This document shows, piece by piece, positions 61,906 to 64,000 of a stretch of 64,000 nt of DNA; the first letter of the stretch is position 1, and every line of letters starts with the position of its first letter. The stretch is from assembly GCF_900105675.1 (NCBI RefSeq), contig NZ_LT629786.1:5084001-5148000 (forward strand), read 5' to 3'. The position numbers were made by a program, and so were the translations under genes. Below the pieces are notes generated by a model. It saw nothing but the letters and a program-made list of their open reading frames with translations. It had not been told where the DNA came from and did no database searches. Source of the DNA: Pseudomonas synxantha. GTDB lineage: Bacteria; Pseudomonadota; Gammaproteobacteria; Pseudomonadales; Pseudomonadaceae.

Positions 61906-64000
61906 CTAGTTCTCCGTTGAGTACAGAGTGGCTGCGATGTTCCCAAAGAGTCCCGAATTACGATGAATATTGAGCATTCTAGCGGCTGGCGAGTTGTTTT
62001 CTATCTTGAATTTTGCCAGTTTCAGCTTGGCTTCCTCGCTTAGGCATAGAGCTGGATTTCCGAGTAAAGCGAGCTTCACATCAGCGTTGGTATCGTTAGC
62101 CAACGTTTCCTGAACCTCGCTGGTAACTTGTAAGTTTTTGGCAAGGTTGATCCGCACCTTGGAGCTGGAGTCAGTAGCTAACTGGACTTGAATTGCTTCG
62201 GCAAGTTTCGGGTGCGCGGCAAGGACAAGCTTTAAGGGATTGTCGGCATTTTTCAGCAACATTTGCTGTTCTGCCGCCGTCAACTCTGGACGTCTGGCAA
62301 ATGCCTGCTTGATCTTGCTTGCGCCCTTCTCAAGGAGTTGAAGTTTTACATTGGCTCCAAGCGATGGATTAGAAACCAGGGCAGCGACAACCGAAATGTT
62401 GTCATCCACCGCCAGCTTAAACTGCAGGGATTCAGGCAGAATCAAGTTGCCGCCCACCGCCCTCCTTACGTCAGCATCGTCATCCAACACAAACTTCTCC
62501 AGAACTTGCTCGGGAAGTGCCCTATTACTTGCCAAGCCCTGACGAACAAGCGCATCGCTATCGGCTGCCAGCTTCTGCTGAAGAGTTGTCCCTTTCGCCT
62601 GGCTTGCCAGCTTGGTGCGCAGTTCTTTGGCAAGAGTACCGTCATTGATCTGGCGAATCAGCAGATCTTCCGGTGCATTGCCGTTCAAGCAGGCCAGCTC
62701 GAGTAGCTCCAGATCGTACTGTGGGCTGCTCAGGGGAATATTGATGCGAATCGACAGCAAGCGCTCGGGACAACGCGGGTTTTCGTAAACGGCCTTGATC
62801 ACTGTGCGCTGCGAATCCATTGCCAACTTCTCTAGCTGATCGTCCGGACAATCCGGGTTACTCGCGACTTCCTCACGTTTCACATGGTTAGGGTCGGCAG
62901 CCATCTTGATCATCTGTGCCACACTGAGCCCCTGATACTCAGATGCCGGGCGCAACTTGAGTTTTTCGAACAACTCTTCGTACTTGCCGACCTGATCGCG
63001 CAGGGTTTCGCGCAGTGGGATGGTGGACTGGATCGCGTCTTCCAGCAATTTCTGAGTCAATGCGCTGCCGTTAATGAAGGCATTAGCCAAGGCTTCATTG
63101 ACCGCATTCTCGATGTCAGCACCGCAGTAATCACGACACAGTTTTACGAGCTTCAACATCTCCAGTTCAGCAAATGTCTGGTTCGACTTGCCCAAATGGA
63201 TCTTCAGGATACTTTCCCGCTCCACGGCATTGGGAAAGCCCACATAAAAGATCTCGTCGAAACGCCCTTTGCGCAGCAGCTCCGGTGGCAAAGCGCTGAT
63301 GTCATTGGCGGTGGCGATAACGAACACCGCCCCGGTCTTTTCCTGCATCCAGGTTAGGAAGTAGCCCAGCAGGCGCGCCGTCACTTCCGAAGCATTACCG
63401 CCGCCCATGCCAACGAAAGCCTTTTCCAACTCATCAACCCAGAGAATGCAGGGGCTAACGGTCTCGGCCATACTCAGCGCACGGCGCATATTGTGCTCGC
63501 TTTCGCCGACATACTTACCAAGCAATGAGCCGATATCCAAACGCAACAGGGGCAACTGGAACAGGCTGGCTGCGACCTTGGCTGTCAGCGACTTACCGCA
63601 ACCTGGCATACCGGCGATCAACACCCCTTTGGGTGCCTTGACTCCCCGTTTAGTGGCCTCGTCCAGCCGACGGATAATGGTGGAGCGCTGCTCCAGCCAA
63701 TGTTTCAGGTTCTCCAGTCCACCGATATCGCCCAACTCCACCACGCTAGGGACCATCTCCAGCACACCGCTCTTGGCGATAATATGTTCCTTCTCGTGGA
63801 GAATCATCTTTAATGCACTCTCATCCAGCGTCGCGGCCTGCCGGGCCATCATCCTTAGCAACTGACCGATTTCGCTGATGGTCAGTCCACTCAGTCCTGA
63901 AACCACCTGATCATTCAGATTTTCCGGCACGGACAATTGCCCGCGGGCTGCTGCCTGCGTCAGCAAGGCCTTGATTTCCTCGCGATCCGGCAGCGGTAGG
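61906..64000 (-). CDS. AAA+ ATPase (Ycf46-like) with LRV-type repeats (partial)
   Basis: At least 697 residues; the frame is open to the window edge ([17 protein letters not shown] precedes the first in-window TTG), so the N-terminus is missing. Walker A GMPGCGKS (about 63589-63612), Walker [12 protein letters not shown] (about 63415-63447) and the sensor/arginine region RKGRFDEIF are those of Ycf46-type AAA ATPases. From about 62930 down to the end come repeats such as [16 protein letters not shown] and [15 protein letters not shown], a leucine-rich-repeat-variant solenoid. Role unknown. It may be the ATPase of another defence module continuing beyond 64000. Confidence 0.75.
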   Translation of the reverse strand, partial: LPLPDREEIKALLTQAAARGQLSVPENLNDQVVSGLSGLTISEIGQLLRMMARQAATLDESALKMILHEKEHIIAKSGVLEMVPSVVELGDIGGLENLKHWLEQRSTIIRRLDEATKRGVKAPKGVLIAGMPGCGKSLTAKVAASLFQLPLLRLDIGSLLGKYVGESEHNMRRALSMAETVSPCILWVDELEKAFVGMGGGNASEVTARLLGYFLTWMQEKTGAVFVIATANDISALPPELLRKGRFDEIFYVGFPNAVERESILKIHLGKSNQTFAELEMLKLVKLCRDYCGADIENAVNEALANAFINGSALTQKLLEDAIQSTIPLRETLRDQVGKYEELFEKLKLRPASEYQGLSVAQMIKMAADPNHVKREEVASNPDCPDDQLEKLAMDSQRTVIKAVYENPRCPERLLSIRINIPLSSPQYDLELLELACLNGNAPEDLLIRQINDGTLAKELRTKLASQAKGTTLQQKLAADSDALVRQGLASNRALPEQVLEKFVLDDDADVRRAVGGNLILPESLQFKLAVDDNISVVAALVSNPSLGANVKLQLLEKGASKIKQAFARRPELTAAEQQMLLKNADNPLKLVLAAHPKLAEAIQVQLATDSSSKVRINLAKNLQVTSEVQETLANDTNADVKLALLGNPALCLSEEAKLKLAKFKIENNSPAARMLNIHRNSGLFGNIAATLYSTEN

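Noticed and set aside
45228..64000. CRISPR array in the defence island
   Set aside because: No set of regularly spaced direct repeats with unique spacers is seen. The only tandem repeat (61484-61533) has two and a half units.

Overview
The window reads as a chromosomal segment of a Pseudomonas, most likely of the P. fluorescens group. The gene order is typical of that genus: rimP-nusA-infB-rbfA-truB-rpsO-pnp, secG-tpiA-glmM-folP-ftsH-rlmE, dapB-carA-carB-greA, grpE-dnaK-dnaJ, fur divergent from bamE/omlA, and smpB near ssrA. A REPIN-type hairpin repeat and the codon usage agree. This assignment comes from gene order and protein similarity recognised by eye, not from a database search.

Positions 1-5260 carry the 3' end of acs, a DUF2236 protein, a class I methyltransferase and a large DUF748 envelope protein, all on the plus strand. 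From 5285 to about 32700 nearly everything is on the minus strand: a periplasmic BON protein; the RNA and translation operon (tRNA-Leu and tRNA-fMet, then rimP through pnp); the secG-rlmE block of secretion, triose-phosphate, cell-wall precursor, folate and FtsH genes; the pyrimidine/arginine operon carA-carB with greA; dapB; and the grpE-dnaK-dnaJ chaperones. A sigma-32-like promoter precedes grpE. recN follows on the plus strand behind a LexA box. After it come fur/bamE, rnfH-ratA, smpB, and a lactate module made of lldR, an LldR operator palindrome, lldP and a large FAD/Fe-S D-lactate dehydrogenase.

The core ends at ssrA (tmRNA, 43339-43736). A P4-type tyrosine integrase follows it, the usual sign of a genomic island inserted at the tmRNA 3' end. 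The island runs to the end of the window, and its far end is not visible.

The island looks like a defence cargo in several modules: (a) a DUF4297/Cap4-like nuclease with a zinc-hook SMC-like ATPase, a Lamassu or ABC-three-component type pair; (b) a tight four-gene operon of two dynamin-like GTPases (LeoBC/LeoA-like), a papain/C39-like cysteine peptidase and a DUF1232 (YkvA) protein; (c) a broken IS66 transposase; (d) a DUF4145-SF1 helicase overlapping a TPR/OB-fold protein, followed by a second papain-like peptidase candidate; (e) an AT-rich Mrr-like endonuclease; (f) a HEPN-like gene relic and short tandem repeats; and (g) a Ycf46-like AAA+ ATPase with leucine-rich-repeat-variant (LRV) repeats, cut by the window edge. 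Modules (b) and (d) are the best candidates for undescribed systems.
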